Source of the DNA: Mesorhizobium sp. NZP2077 | GTDB lineage: Bacteria; Pseudomonadota; Alphaproteobacteria; Rhizobiales; Rhizobiaceae | Direction of reading: 5' to 3' | Length of the DNA stretch: 64,000 nt | NCBI RefSeq assembly: GCF_013170805.1 | Contig: NZ_CP051293.1 | Coordinates: forward strand, 2,300,001-2,364,000 | In this document: one piece after another, positions 56,024 through 64,000 of the stretch | How the letters are laid out: the number at the start of each line of letters is the position of its first letter | Numbering within the stretch: the first letter of the stretch is position 1 | Position numbers and translations under genes: made by a program | The notes under the pieces: model-generated | Told to the model about the DNA's origin: nothing | What the model saw: the letters and a program-made list of their open reading frames with translations, nothing else | Databases searched by the model: none

Positions 56024-58443
56024 ACACGCCGCTGCGGATGGCCGACGCGACGCGCAGTGTCGAGATAAGGGTCCGCGGCCGTGTGCAAGGTGTTGGTTTC
56101 CGGCCGACGGTGTGGCGGATCGCCAGCCGGCTGGGCCTCGACGGCGACGTGCTCAACGACAGCCAGGGCGTGTTGATCCGCGTGCGTGGCGTCTCGTCGA
56201 CCATTGCAGCACTTGTCGAGGAGTTGCGGGCGTCGCCGCCGCCGCTGGCCGAAATCACGGCCATCGAGACCCGCCCTTGTGAGGGCGACTTGGCGTCCGG
56301 CTTCGTCATCGTCGACAGCGAGGCGGGTGTTCATGCCCGCACCGAAATATCGCCCGATGCCGCCATGTGTAGCGTCTGCGCGGCCGAAGTGCTCGATCCG
56401 TTCCTGCGGCGTTTCCGCTATCCCTTCACCAACTGCACCCATTGCGGGCCACGGCTGAGCATCGTTCGCGGCGTTCCTTACGACCGCGCCACCACGACCA
56501 TGGCGCCGTTTCCGCTGTGCCAGGCCTGTGGCGCCGAATATCGTGATCCTGGCGACCGCCGCTTTCATGCCGAGGCGACGGCCTGCCATGTCTGCGGACC
56601 GACAGCAAGATTGATCCGCTTCGATGGCCGCGCCTTCTCCTTCGAGCAGCATTCAATGCTCGATGATGTGGACGCGGCATTGAGCCTGATCCAGAAAGGC
56701 GAGATCGTCGCCATCAAGGCACTTGGCGGCTATCAGCTTGCTTGCGATGCCACCCGGCCGGAGGCGGTGGCTTTGCTGCGTCAACGCAAGCGCCGCGACG
56801 CAAAACCCTTCGCGCTGATGGCGCGTGACCTCGATGTTGTTCGCCGCCACGCAACGGTCAGTGACGCGGAAGCGGCAGCCCTTGCAAGCCGCGAGGCGCC
56901 AATTGTCCTGCTTGCCGCCACCGGACCCGAAAAACTGCCCGCCGAGATCGCGCCCGGTCTGCAGACCCTGGGCTTCATGCTGCCTTCAACCCCTTTGCAT
57001 CTGCTCTTGCTCAGGCGCATGGGCCGGCCGGTGGTCATGACCAGCGGCAACCTGTCCGATGAACCGCAGCTTGTCGATGACGCGGAGGCGGCAGCAAAAC
57101 TGTCCTCGATCGCACCATACGCTTTGACCCACAATCGCGATATCGCCAACCGCATCGACGATTCCGTTGTGCGCCACATGGGCGCAAAACTGCGCGTGCT
57201 GCGCCGCGCGCGCGGCTATGCGCCGGCTTCGATCGAGCTTCCGCCAGGCTTCGAGGCGGCGCCAGAAATCCTGGCTTACGGTGCTGAACTGAAAGCGACC
57301 TTCTGTCTGATCAAGGACGCCCGGGCTGTGCTGTCGCAGCACCAGGGCGATCTCGAAGACGCACTGACCTACGACGACTATCGCAAGAACCTCGTCCTTT
57401 ATCGCGATCTTTTCGATCATCGCCCGGTGGCCTTGGCCGCGGACCTGCATCCTGAATATCTGTCAGCGAAACTGGCGCGCGCCACCGCCAGGTCTGACAA
57501 CCTGCCGCTTGTGGAGGTTCAGCATCATCATGCGCATGCCGCTGCCTGCCTCGCTGAAAACGGACGGTCATTGAACGCCGATCCTGTCCTGGCCATCGTG
57601 CTCGACGGGCTCGGCTACGGATCGGACGGTGCGATCTGGGGCGGCGAGTTCCTGCTCGCGGACTATCGCCGCTTCGAACGGCTTGGCACGTTCAAGCCGG
57701 TCGCCATGCCAGGGGGCGCTCAAGCCATACGCGAGCCGTGGCGCAACCTCCATGCCCATGTTTTGTCCGAGATGGGATGGCCGGCCTTCGCCATGAATTT
57801 TGGCGAACTGGACCTGTTTGCCGCGCTCACCGCCAAGCCGTTGGCGAGCGTCGAGGCCATGATCAAGGCGTCCCTCAATTCGCCCAACGCGTCATCTTGC
57901 GGTCGCCTGTTCGACGCAGTCGCTGCGGCTCTCGGAATCTGTTTCGACCGTCAGGCCTATGAGGGCGAGGCGGCCGCGCGGCTGGAGGCGATGGTCTCGG
58001 CCCGCTCGCTTGAAGAGGAGGGCGATGCTCTCGCCTATCCGTTACCGATCCCCAACCTGAAAGGTTCAGGCTTGCCATACATTGAACCGCTGGGCATGTG
58101 GAACGCTGTCTTTGGCGACCTGATCCTGAAAACGCCGGCGCCCCTCATCGCGGCGCGCTTCCACAAGGGTCTGGCGAAATCCATCGCCGCCATGGCTTTG
58201 AAGCTGGCGCGTCGCGACGAAGACGGCGCCCTGCCGCGTTTCGACACGGTGGTCCTGTCGGGCGGCTGCTTCCAGAACAAGGTGCTGTTCGAGCAGGTCC
58301 TCGGCCGGCTTGAGGACCTCGATTTCAACGTCCTGACGCATTCCCGCGTGCCTTCCAATGATGGCGGCGTCGCGTTCGGCCAGGCCGTGATCGCGGCAGC
58401 CCATCTCATCGACGCCGGCGGTGTCCGACAGAAAGCGAGCTGA
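56020..58443 (+). CDS. hypF: Hydrogenase maturation carbamoyltransferase HypF
   Basis: An 807-residue protein with the full HypF layout. The acylphosphatase domain is at about 10-100 (IRVRGRVQGVGFRPTVWR). Two zinc-finger pairs follow (CSVC...CTHCG and CQACG...CHVCG, about 115-195). A YrdC-like domain (about 210-400) and a Kae1-like domain (about 410-800) contain the VQHHHAHAAA metal site. It makes the cyanide ligand precursor by transferring carbamoyl to HypE. The ATG overlaps the NHL stop (ATGA). Confidence 0.95.
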   Translation: MNTPLRMADATRSVEIRVRGRVQGVGFRPTVWRIASRLGLDGDVLNDSQGVLIRVRGVSSTIAALVEELRASPPPLAEITAIETRPCEGDLASGFVIVDSEAGVHARTEISPDAAMCSVCAAEVLDPFLRRFRYPFTNCTHCGPRLSIVRGVPYDRATTTMAPFPLCQACGAEYRDPGDRRFHAEATACHVCGPTARLIRFDGRAFSFEQHSMLDDVDAALSLIQKGEIVAIKALGGYQLACDATRPEAVALLRQRKRRDAKPFALMARDLDVVRRHATVSDAEAAALASREAPIVLLAATGPEKLPAEIAPGLQTLGFMLPSTPLHLLLLRRMGRPVVMTSGNLSDEPQLVDDAEAAAKLSSIAPYALTHNRDIANRIDDSVVRHMGAKLRVLRRARGYAPASIELPPGFEAAPEILAYGAELKATFCLIKDARAVLSQHQGDLEDALTYDDYRKNLVLYRDLFDHRPVALAADLHPEYLSAKLARATARSDNLPLVEVQHHHAHAAACLAENGRSLNADPVLAIVLDGLGYGSDGAIWGGEFLLADYRRFERLGTFKPVAMPGGAQAIREPWRNLHAHVLSEMGWPAFAMNFGELDLFAALTAKPLASVEAMIKASLNSPNASSCGRLFDAVAAALGICFDRQAYEGEAAARLEAMVSARSLEEEGDALAYPLPIPNLKGSGLPYIEPLGMWNAVFGDLILKTPAPLIAARFHKGLAKSIAAMALKLARRDEDGALPRFDTVVLSGGCFQNKVLFEQVLGRLEDLDFNVLTHSRVPSNDGGVAFGQAVIAAAHLIDAGGVRQKAS

Positions 58444-58445
58444 CA

Positions 58446-58727
58446 ATGTGCCTTGGCATTCCTGGAAAGATCCTCAAGATCGACGATCATGAAAAGAAGC
58501 TGGCGACCGTCGATGTCAGCGGCGTCAGGCGACAAATCAACATCGCCTGCATTGTCAACGAACACCATTCGGTCGACGACTGCGTCGGCGACTGGGTGCT
58601 GATCCATGTCGGTTTCGCCATGAGCCGCATCGACGAGCGTGAAGCAGCCGAAACCTTAAAAATCCTCACCGAACTCGGCGAAGCGCAAGCCGAGATGGAG
58701 TCCATGCGGCTGTCGGCGGTCCATTAG
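58446..58727 (+). CDS. hypC: Hydrogenase maturation chaperone HypC
   Basis: A 93-residue protein starting MCLGIPGKILKID, with the essential Cys2 that binds iron and the large subunit. The OB-like core and C-terminal helix (SRIDEREAAETLKIL) match the family. It works with HypD to assemble Fe(CN)2CO and deliver it to HhyL. It starts 2 bp after the hypF stop. Confidence 0.95.
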   Translation: MCLGIPGKILKIDDHEKKLATVDVSGVRRQINIACIVNEHHSVDDCVGDWVLIHVGFAMSRIDEREAAETLKILTELGEAQAEMESMRLSAVH

Positions 58728-58739
58728 GAGGACGTGAAA

Positions 58740-59432
58740 ATGTCCAGCGAAAGCGAACTGAAAGGGCTCTATCCATTCCTGCACGGCAAGGCGCAGAATC
58801 CGGAAAAGATGAATGCGGCGCTGCTGCATTCCGTTGCCGAAAAGGCCCGCGACACACGCGAAACCAATGAGCGCTTCTTTGGAGATCAGGCCGGCATCCT
58901 CGTCGCCGCCGCGCATGCGCTGGCGGATGTCTACCGCAACAACGGTCAGCTGTTCTCCATGGGCAATGGCGGCTCGAGCTGCGATGCGTCCCATGTCGCG
59001 GTCGAGTTCGTCCATCCCGTGACCGCCGGCCGGCCGGCGCTCGCCGCCACCAATCTCGTTGCCGATCTGGCGATGATTTCAGCCGTCGGCAACGATCTCG
59101 GCTTCGACCATGTCTTCGTGCGCCAACTGCTGGCGCACGGCCGCAAGGGCGATGCGCTGATCGGCATCTCGACCAGTGGCAATTCGCAAAACCTGGTCGC
59201 GGCCTTCGCCAAGGCCAAGGAGATGGGCGTCCATACCATCGGGCTCGCCGGCGGCGACGGGGGGCGCATGAAATCGTCAGGCACCGTCGAGCATTTGCTC
59301 GTCGTGCCGTCGACCTCGATCCACCGCATCCAGGAATGCCATGTCGCCGCTTACCACATCCTGTGGGACCTCGTGCACACGCTGCTCGCCGACGAACGCG
59401 GCTCCGCCGCCGCAAAAGGAAGCGCCCAATGA
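58740..59432 (+). CDS. SIS-domain protein, GmhA/phosphoheptose isomerase-like
   Basis: A 230-residue sugar-isomerase-domain protein. Features are NGGSSCDASHVAVEFV, LIGISTSGNSQNLV and HTIGLAGGDGGRM, closely following sedoheptulose-7-phosphate isomerase (GmhA). It is inserted between hypC and hypD and overlaps hypD by 4 bp, so it is co-translated with maturation genes. Its function there is unknown; it may be co-opted to make a maturation metabolite rather than heptose. The ATG at 58740 is preferred over GTG 58734 because of spacing from AGGAGG. Confidence 0.85.
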   Translation: MSSESELKGLYPFLHGKAQNPEKMNAALLHSVAEKARDTRETNERFFGDQAGILVAAAHALADVYRNNGQLFSMGNGGSSCDASHVAVEFVHPVTAGRPALAATNLVADLAMISAVGNDLGFDHVFVRQLLAHGRKGDALIGISTSGNSQNLVAAFAKAKEMGVHTIGLAGGDGGRMKSSGTVEHLLVVPSTSIHRIQECHVAAYHILWDLVHTLLADERGSAAAKGSAQ

Positions 59433-60586
59433 AATACACCGACGAATTCCGCGACGCGGAAAAGGCGAAAGTCTTGATCAAGGAAATCGACAAGCTTGTC
59501 GCCACCATCGAGATCGCAAAAACGCGCCCGATCAACATCATGGAGGTCTGCGGCGGCCACACCCATTCGATCTTCCGCTACGGGCTGGAAGGCATGCTGC
59601 CTGACGCCATCGAACTCGTGCACGGGCCGGGTTGTCCGGTCTGCGTGCTGCCGATGGGCAGGGTCGACGATTGCGTGTCGATCGCCGAGCGGCCGGAAGT
59701 GATCTTTACCACCTTCGGTGACGCCATGCGTGTGCCCGGCTCAAAGAAGAGCCTGCAGCAGGCAAAGGCCGATGGCGCCGATGTGCGCATGGTCTATTCG
59801 CCGATGGACGCGCTGTCGCTGGCGCGCAAGAACCCGGATCGAGAGGTGGTGTTCTTCGGCCTCGGCTTCGAAACCACAATGCCGTCCACGGCACTGACGG
59901 TGCTGCAGGCCGAAGCCGACGGCATCGAAAACTTCTCGGTGTTTTGCAACCACATCACCATCGTGCCGACGATCAAGGCGATCCTCGACAGCCCGGATCT
60001 GCATCTCGACGGCTTCCTGGGACCAGGCCATGTCTCTATGGTCATCGGGACCGCCCCTTACGAATTCATCGCCGACTTCTACAAGCGGCCCATGGTCGTC
60101 GCCGGCTTCGAACCCCTCGATGTCCTGCAATCGATCTGGATGGTGCTGAAGCAGATCAAGGATGGCCGCGCCGAGATCGAAAACCAGTATGCCCGCATCG
60201 TTCCTGAGGCGGGAAACAACGCCGCTCTCACTGCCGTGGGCAAGGTCTACGAACTGCGTGAATTCTTCGAATGGCGGGGGCTCGGCTCCATCGACCATTC
60301 CGGCGTCAAGGTGCGCGATGACTATGCCCGCTTTGATGCCGAGCGCAGGTTCGCCATCCCCGGCGTCAAGATAGCCGACCCCAAATCCTGCCAGTGCGGC
60401 GAGGTCCTGAAGGGCGTCATCAAGCCGTGGCAGTGCAAAGTGTTCGGCACCGCCTGCACCCCGGAGATGCCGCTCGGTGCCCTAATGGTTTCATCCGAGG
60501 GCGCTTGCGCTGCCTATTACCAGTATGGCGGCGTCAAGAAGCATACCACGGTCCGGTCCGGTAGCCAGCCGGTGAGCGTGTCATGA
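59429..60586 (+). CDS. hypD: Hydrogenase maturation protein HypD
   Basis: A 385-residue iron-sulfur protein. It contains the family motifs MEVCGGHTHSIFRYG, HGPGCPVCVLP and the C-terminal cluster region CQCGEVLKG, QCKVFGTACTPE and SSEGACAAYY. With HypC it binds iron and reduces the thiocyanate precursor for Fe(CN)2CO. It overlaps both the SIS gene and hypE by 4 bp. Confidence 0.95.
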   Translation: MKYTDEFRDAEKAKVLIKEIDKLVATIEIAKTRPINIMEVCGGHTHSIFRYGLEGMLPDAIELVHGPGCPVCVLPMGRVDDCVSIAERPEVIFTTFGDAMRVPGSKKSLQQAKADGADVRMVYSPMDALSLARKNPDREVVFFGLGFETTMPSTALTVLQAEADGIENFSVFCNHITIVPTIKAILDSPDLHLDGFLGPGHVSMVIGTAPYEFIADFYKRPMVVAGFEPLDVLQSIWMVLKQIKDGRAEIENQYARIVPEAGNNAALTAVGKVYELREFFEWRGLGSIDHSGVKVRDDYARFDAERRFAIPGVKIADPKSCQCGEVLKGVIKPWQCKVFGTACTPEMPLGALMVSSEGACAAYYQYGGVKKHTTVRSGSQPVSVS

Positions 60587-61650
60587 ACATGCGGCCACCC
60601 CCACCCAAACGCGTGCTGGGACGGGTTTTCATCCCCACCGTGACGCTTGCCCATGGCGGCGGCGGCAAGGCGATGAAGGACCTGATCGACGATGTCTTCA
60701 TCAGCGCCTTCGCCGATGGCGCACCTGAAGTGCTGGAAGACCAGGCGCGCTTCGATCTCGCAATGCTGGCAACGCATGGCGACCGGCTTGCCTTCACCAC
60801 CGATTCCTTCGTTGTCGACCCGCTGTTCTTTCCCGGCGGGGATATCGGCAAGCTTGCTGTCTACGGCACTGTCAACGACCTGGCGGTCGGCGGTGCCAAG
60901 CCGCTCTATCTGTCCTGCGCCGTCGTCATCGAGGAAGGCATGAAGGTCGAGGTGCTGCGCCGGATCGCGCTCTCGATGGCGCAAGCGGCACGCGAAGCCG
61001 GCGTCACCATCGTGACGGGCGACACCAAGGTCGTTCAGCGCGGCGCATGCGACAAGATGTTTATAACGACCACCGGAATTGGGGTGATCCGGCCCGGACT
61101 TGAACTCGGCATCGACCATGTCAGGCCGGGTGACGCTATCCTGGTTAACGGCCTGTTGGGTGATCATGGCGCGGCGATCCTGTGCGCGCGCGGCGACATG
61201 GCGCTGGAAGCCTCGATCGAGAGCGATTGTGCGGCTCTGCATGAACTGATCGAGTTGCTGCTCGCCGCCGCGCCCGGCACGCGCTGTATCCGTGACGCAA
61301 CACGCGGCGGCATCGCTACGGTGCTCAACGAGATCGCCGACGCCTCCGCGGTGTCGATCGAAATCGACGAGGCAGCGACGCCGCTGCGCGATGAAGTGCG
61401 CGGCTTTTGCGAGATACTCGGTCTCGACCCGCTTTATCTGGCCAACGAAGGCAAGATCGTCATTGCGGTGCCGGCCGAAGAAAGTGAGGCCGCGCTTGCC
61501 GCATTGTGCGCGCATCCGCACGGCCAGGGCTCTGCAATCATCGGCCATGCCGGCCTCGGCGAGCCGGGGCGCGTGACCATGCAGACCTTGTTTGGCGGCC
61601 GGCGCATCGTCGACATGCTGGTCGGCGAACAATTACCGCGGATTTGTTGA
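60583..61650 (+). CDS. hypE: Hydrogenase maturation protein HypE
   Basis: A 355-residue ATP-dependent dehydratase of the PurM fold. It has LAHGGGGKAMKDLI, FTTDSFVVDPLFFPGGD and TRGGIATVLNE, and it ends in the canonical LPRIC. The last Cys accepts carbamoyl from HypF and is dehydrated to thiocyanate. The start overlaps the hypD stop. Confidence 0.96.
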   Translation: MNMRPPPPKRVLGRVFIPTVTLAHGGGGKAMKDLIDDVFISAFADGAPEVLEDQARFDLAMLATHGDRLAFTTDSFVVDPLFFPGGDIGKLAVYGTVNDLAVGGAKPLYLSCAVVIEEGMKVEVLRRIALSMAQAAREAGVTIVTGDTKVVQRGACDKMFITTTGIGVIRPGLELGIDHVRPGDAILVNGLLGDHGAAILCARGDMALEASIESDCAALHELIELLLAAAPGTRCIRDATRGGIATVLNEIADASAVSIEIDEAATPLRDEVRGFCEILGLDPLYLANEGKIVIAVPAEESEAALAALCAHPHGQGSAIIGHAGLGEPGRVTMQTLFGGRRIVDMLVGEQLPRIC

Positions 61651-61659
61651 GGAAGGCCC

Positions 61660-61998
61660 GTGCACGAACTCGGCATCACGCGCAACATCGTCTCCATCGT
61701 CGAGGAAGCGGCGAAGGGCCGCCGCGTCAGGCGCGTGACACTTGATGTGGGTCAGCTTTCCGGGATCATGCCCGACGCCATCCTGTTTTGCTTCGACATT
61801 GTCGCCAAGGGCACATTGCTCGATGGCGCCCGGCTGGACATCCACAAGATTGCCGGGCGTGCAAGCTGCCGGACTTGCAGCGCAACGTTCGAGACGGCAA
61901 CCCTTTATCAGGCCTGCGCCTGCGGCTCCCATGCCATCGACCGGTTGGCCGGCGAGGAACTGAAGATCCGGGAAATGGAAATCGAGGAGGCTGCCTGA
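61660..61998 (+). CDS. hypA: Nickel metallochaperone HypA
   Basis: A 112-residue protein starting [11 protein letters not shown], with His2 for nickel binding. The zinc site has CRTC near residue 70, but its second half reads CACGS, a CxC rather than the usual CxxC, so one ligand position is shifted. It begins with GTG, 9 bp after hypE. It works with HypB to insert nickel. Confidence 0.93.
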   Translation: MHELGITRNIVSIVEEAAKGRRVRRVTLDVGQLSGIMPDAILFCFDIVAKGTLLDGARLDIHKIAGRASCRTCSATFETATLYQACACGSHAIDRLAGEELKIREMEIEEAA

Positions 61999-63071
61999 TG
62001 TGCGGAACCTGTGGCTGCGGCTCCAAGGCCGAAACCCGAATTCTCAACCTGCAAACCGGCAAGGAAACGGCTCTCAGCGACGGGCACGGTCATAGCCATG
62101 CGCATAAGGGCGACTTGGCGCATCGGCACGGCCACGATCATGACCACAGCCACGCCCATCCGCACGACCATGGCGACGGACATAGCCACGATCACCAGCA
62201 TCCGCACAGTCATGGCCACGACCACACTCATGGCCACGAGCACGGGCACGACCACGCGTTCGAGCAGGCGCGCGAGCATCGCCACCATCACGATCATCCC
62301 CATGACGACGCGGAGTTGCATGGTCACGACCATTCGCATGAGCATGATCACCACGGTCATGATCATGCTGACGGCCATCATCACCATGGTCACGAGCATC
62401 GCCACCGCCAAACCGCGGTGGTCGAACTCGAAATGCAAATCCTGGCCAAGAACGACGCACTCGCGGCCAGCAATCGCGGCTGGTTCGCCGGTCGCGAGAT
62501 ACTGGCGCTGAACCTTGTTTCTTCGCCAGGCTCCGGCAAGACGACGCTGCTTGAGCGCACCATCCGCGATCTCAAGGACCAGATGCTGATCTCGGTCATC
62601 GAGGGTGACCAGGCGACCGCCAATGACGGCGAGCGCATCCGCGCCGCGGGGGCTGCCGCCATCCAGGTCAACACCGGCGCCGGCTGCCATCTTGAAGCCG
62701 ACATGCTGGCCAAGGGGCTGGCCGAGCTGAAGCCGGCCTTCGGTTCCGTGGTCATGATCGAAAATGTCGGCAATCTTGTCTGCCCGGCGATGTTTGACCT
62801 GGGCGAACACGCCAAGGTGGTCATACTCTCGGTCACCGAGGGCGATGACAAGCCGCTGAAGTATCCGCACATGTTCCGTGCTGCCAAGGTCATGATCATC
62901 AACAAGATCGATCTTTTGGCGCATGTCGATTTCGACGTCGACACCGCCATCGCCAACGCGCGGCGGATCAATCCCGAGATTGCCACGCTTAGCGTGTCGG
63001 CAAAGACGGGGGAGGGGCTCGGGGGTTGGTATGAATGGCTTCACAACGAAGCGGCGCAGGTAGGGCTCTAG
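61998..63071 (+). CDS. hypB: Nickel-inserting GTPase HypB with a long His-rich domain
   Basis: A 357-residue protein. The N-terminal nickel motif CGTCGCG is followed by a domain of roughly 110 residues (about 27-135) with nearly 50 His, mostly in HG, HD and HS steps. The SIMIBI GTPase domain follows, with Walker [21 protein letters not shown] and NKIDL. The His region stores nickel. Start TGATG overlaps hypA. It is in frame and free of stops, so the repetitive DNA is coding. Confidence 0.95.
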   Translation: MCGTCGCGSKAETRILNLQTGKETALSDGHGHSHAHKGDLAHRHGHDHDHSHAHPHDHGDGHSHDHQHPHSHGHDHTHGHEHGHDHAFEQAREHRHHHDHPHDDAELHGHDHSHEHDHHGHDHADGHHHHGHEHRHRQTAVVELEMQILAKNDALAASNRGWFAGREILALNLVSSPGSGKTTLLERTIRDLKDQMLISVIEGDQATANDGERIRAAGAAAIQVNTGAGCHLEADMLAKGLAELKPAFGSVVMIENVGNLVCPAMFDLGEHAKVVILSVTEGDDKPLKYPHMFRAAKVMIINKIDLLAHVDFDVDTAIANARRINPEIATLSVSAKTGEGLGGWYEWLHNEAAQVGL

Positions 63072-63133
63072 GCCTGGATGCGCTAGATCGTCCCAGAATT
63101 TGCCGCGCCATACACGGACCGGGGAGGAGAGAA

Positions 63134-64000
63134 ATGACGCAAGGAGCCGCGCTCACGGCGCCAGCGATGCACCAGGAACCGGCTAAACGACGTCTGCCCA
63201 ATCCCTTCGACGACCAGCCGGTGCGTGTGAGAACCAAGGCGGTGATGATCTACGTCTTGCTGATCGCCGCCAACATCGCTGCGTGGATGTGGGCCTGGGT
63301 CGCTTTTTCCGACCGGCCGGCCCTGCTCGGCACCGCTTTGCTCGCCTATATGTTCGGTCTCAGGCACGCATTCGACGCTGACCATATCGCAGCCATCGAC
63401 AACGTCGTGCGCAAGCTGATGCAGGAGGGCAAGGCCCCTTACGCGACCGGCTTCTTCTTTTCGCTCGGCCACTCAAGCATCGTCGTCCTGGCCTCGATTG
63501 CCATCGCTGCGTCCGCCACGATGATGCAAGGCAGACTGGATGAGTTTCACAATCTGGGCGGGTTGATCGGGACCAGCATCTCGGCCCTGTTCCTGCTGGT
63601 GGTCGGCATCGCGAACCTGTTCATCCTCAAGGGCATATGGGCGGCTTTCATCCGGGCGCGCCGTGGCGAGAAGATCGTCGACGAGGATCTCGACGCCCTG
63701 CTTGCCGGGCGTGGCTTGATCGCCCGCATTTTCCGCCCGCTATTCGGCATCGTTTCTCGCTCCTGGCACATGTATCCGATCGGCTTCCTCTTCGGTCTCG
63801 GCTTCGACACCGCGACGGAAATCGGCCTGCTAGGCATCTCCGCAACCCAGGCAACGCAGGGCATTTCATTCTGGTCTATTCTGATTTTTCCAGCGCTTTT
63901 CACCGCCGGGATGTCCATCATGGACACAACGGACAGCGTATTGATGACTGGCGCCTACAGCTGGGCGTTCGTCAATCCGATGCGAAAGCTCTGGTATAAT
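63134..64000 (+). CDS. hoxN: Nickel/cobalt permease (HoxN/NixA, NiCoT family), partial
   Basis: The 5' 289 codons of a NiCoT permease that continues past the window. The helix II signature RHAFDADHIAAIDN is present at about 80, with further motifs FSLGHSSIVV, LFGLGFDTATEIGLL and FPALFTAGMSIMDTTD. It imports nickel for the hydrogenase. GGAGGAGAG precedes the ATG. It lies 62 bp after hypB in the same orientation and is probably part of the operon. Confidence 0.93.
   Translation, partial: MTQGAALTAPAMHQEPAKRRLPNPFDDQPVRVRTKAVMIYVLLIAANIAAWMWAWVAFSDRPALLGTALLAYMFGLRHAFDADHIAAIDNVVRKLMQEGKAPYATGFFFSLGHSSIVVLASIAIAASATMMQGRLDEFHNLGGLIGTSISALFLLVVGIANLFILKGIWAAFIRARRGEKIVDEDLDALLAGRGLIARIFRPLFGIVSRSWHMYPIGFLFGLGFDTATEIGLLGISATQATQGISFWSILIFPALFTAGMSIMDTTDSVLMTGAYSWAFVNPMRKLWYN

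Noticed and set aside
62085..62410. Dense short repeats resembling a tandem array
   Set aside because: They are the in-frame His-Gly/His-Asp codons of hypB, not a non-coding repeat or CRISPR.
61908..63044. Long minus-strand open frame encoding a Val/Met-rich hydrophobic protein
   Set aside because: It is the antisense of hypB; the hydrophobic repeats come from reading His codons backwards, and there is no ribosome-binding site.

Overview
The window looks like chromosome or megaplasmid of an alphaproteobacterium of the Rhizobiales, probably Mesorhizobium-like. This is inferred from high GC, rhizobial-type ABC/IclR catabolic operons, a red-type (form IC) RuBisCO operon with cbbX, and an actinobacterial-type (group 1h/5) [NiFe] hydrogenase. 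No tRNA, rRNA, CRISPR array or intact insertion sequence was seen.

1-32 kb is a mosaic of small-molecule catabolic blocks. It opens with an alpha-beta fused 2-oxo acid dehydrogenase E1, which may be cut by the window edge. Next come an AroE-like oxidoreductase and an IclR regulator on the minus strand. Block 1 (4.1-17.1 kb) has a PotABCD-like transporter, a PuuB-like FAD oxidoreductase, a second IclR regulator, a PuuC-like aldehyde dehydrogenase, a trimethylamine-dehydrogenase-like flavoprotein, a class III aminotransferase, a RidA protein and a BKACE enzyme. This set fits uptake and stepwise oxidation, transamination and C-C cleavage of an amine or beta-amino acid. Two of its promoters share a 37-bp operator-like element, and a degenerate third copy lies before a BKACE relic at 19.5 kb. 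A serine hydrolase and about 1 kb of decayed sequence follow. Block 2 (19.8-32.2 kb) has a LysR regulator, a PatD-like aldehyde dehydrogenase, a second polyamine-type transporter with a fused permease, an LVIVD-repeat protein, an acyl-CoA (oxalate-CoA-type) ligase, a PanE-like reductase, an FAH-family hydrolase and an aldo/keto reductase. A short degenerate repeat flanks block 2.

32.7-45 kb is a complete minus-strand Calvin-Benson-Bassham operon, cbbF-P-T-gap-pgk-cbbA-L-S-X-E-Z-Y. The divergent cbbR lies across a 116-bp spacer that holds a TNA-N7-TNA operator.

46-64 kb is a hydrogen-oxidation locus. An NtrC/HoxA-like activator has a receiver domain without the phosphorylation pocket. It is followed by a small zinc-ribbon protein and then a near-perfect sigma-54 promoter with an IHF site. 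Behind that promoter lies an all-plus-strand operon: hydrogenase small and large subunits, two HiPIP-like small proteins, a maturation endopeptidase, a small protein of unknown function, a TPR protein, two tiny membrane proteins, a NifU-Rieske fusion, an NHL propeller protein, hypF, hypC, a GmhA-like SIS protein, hypD, hypE, hypA, hypB and a nickel permease that runs off the end. Together with the cbb operon this is the gene set for aerobic, H2-driven CO2 fixation, possibly with trace or atmospheric H2.
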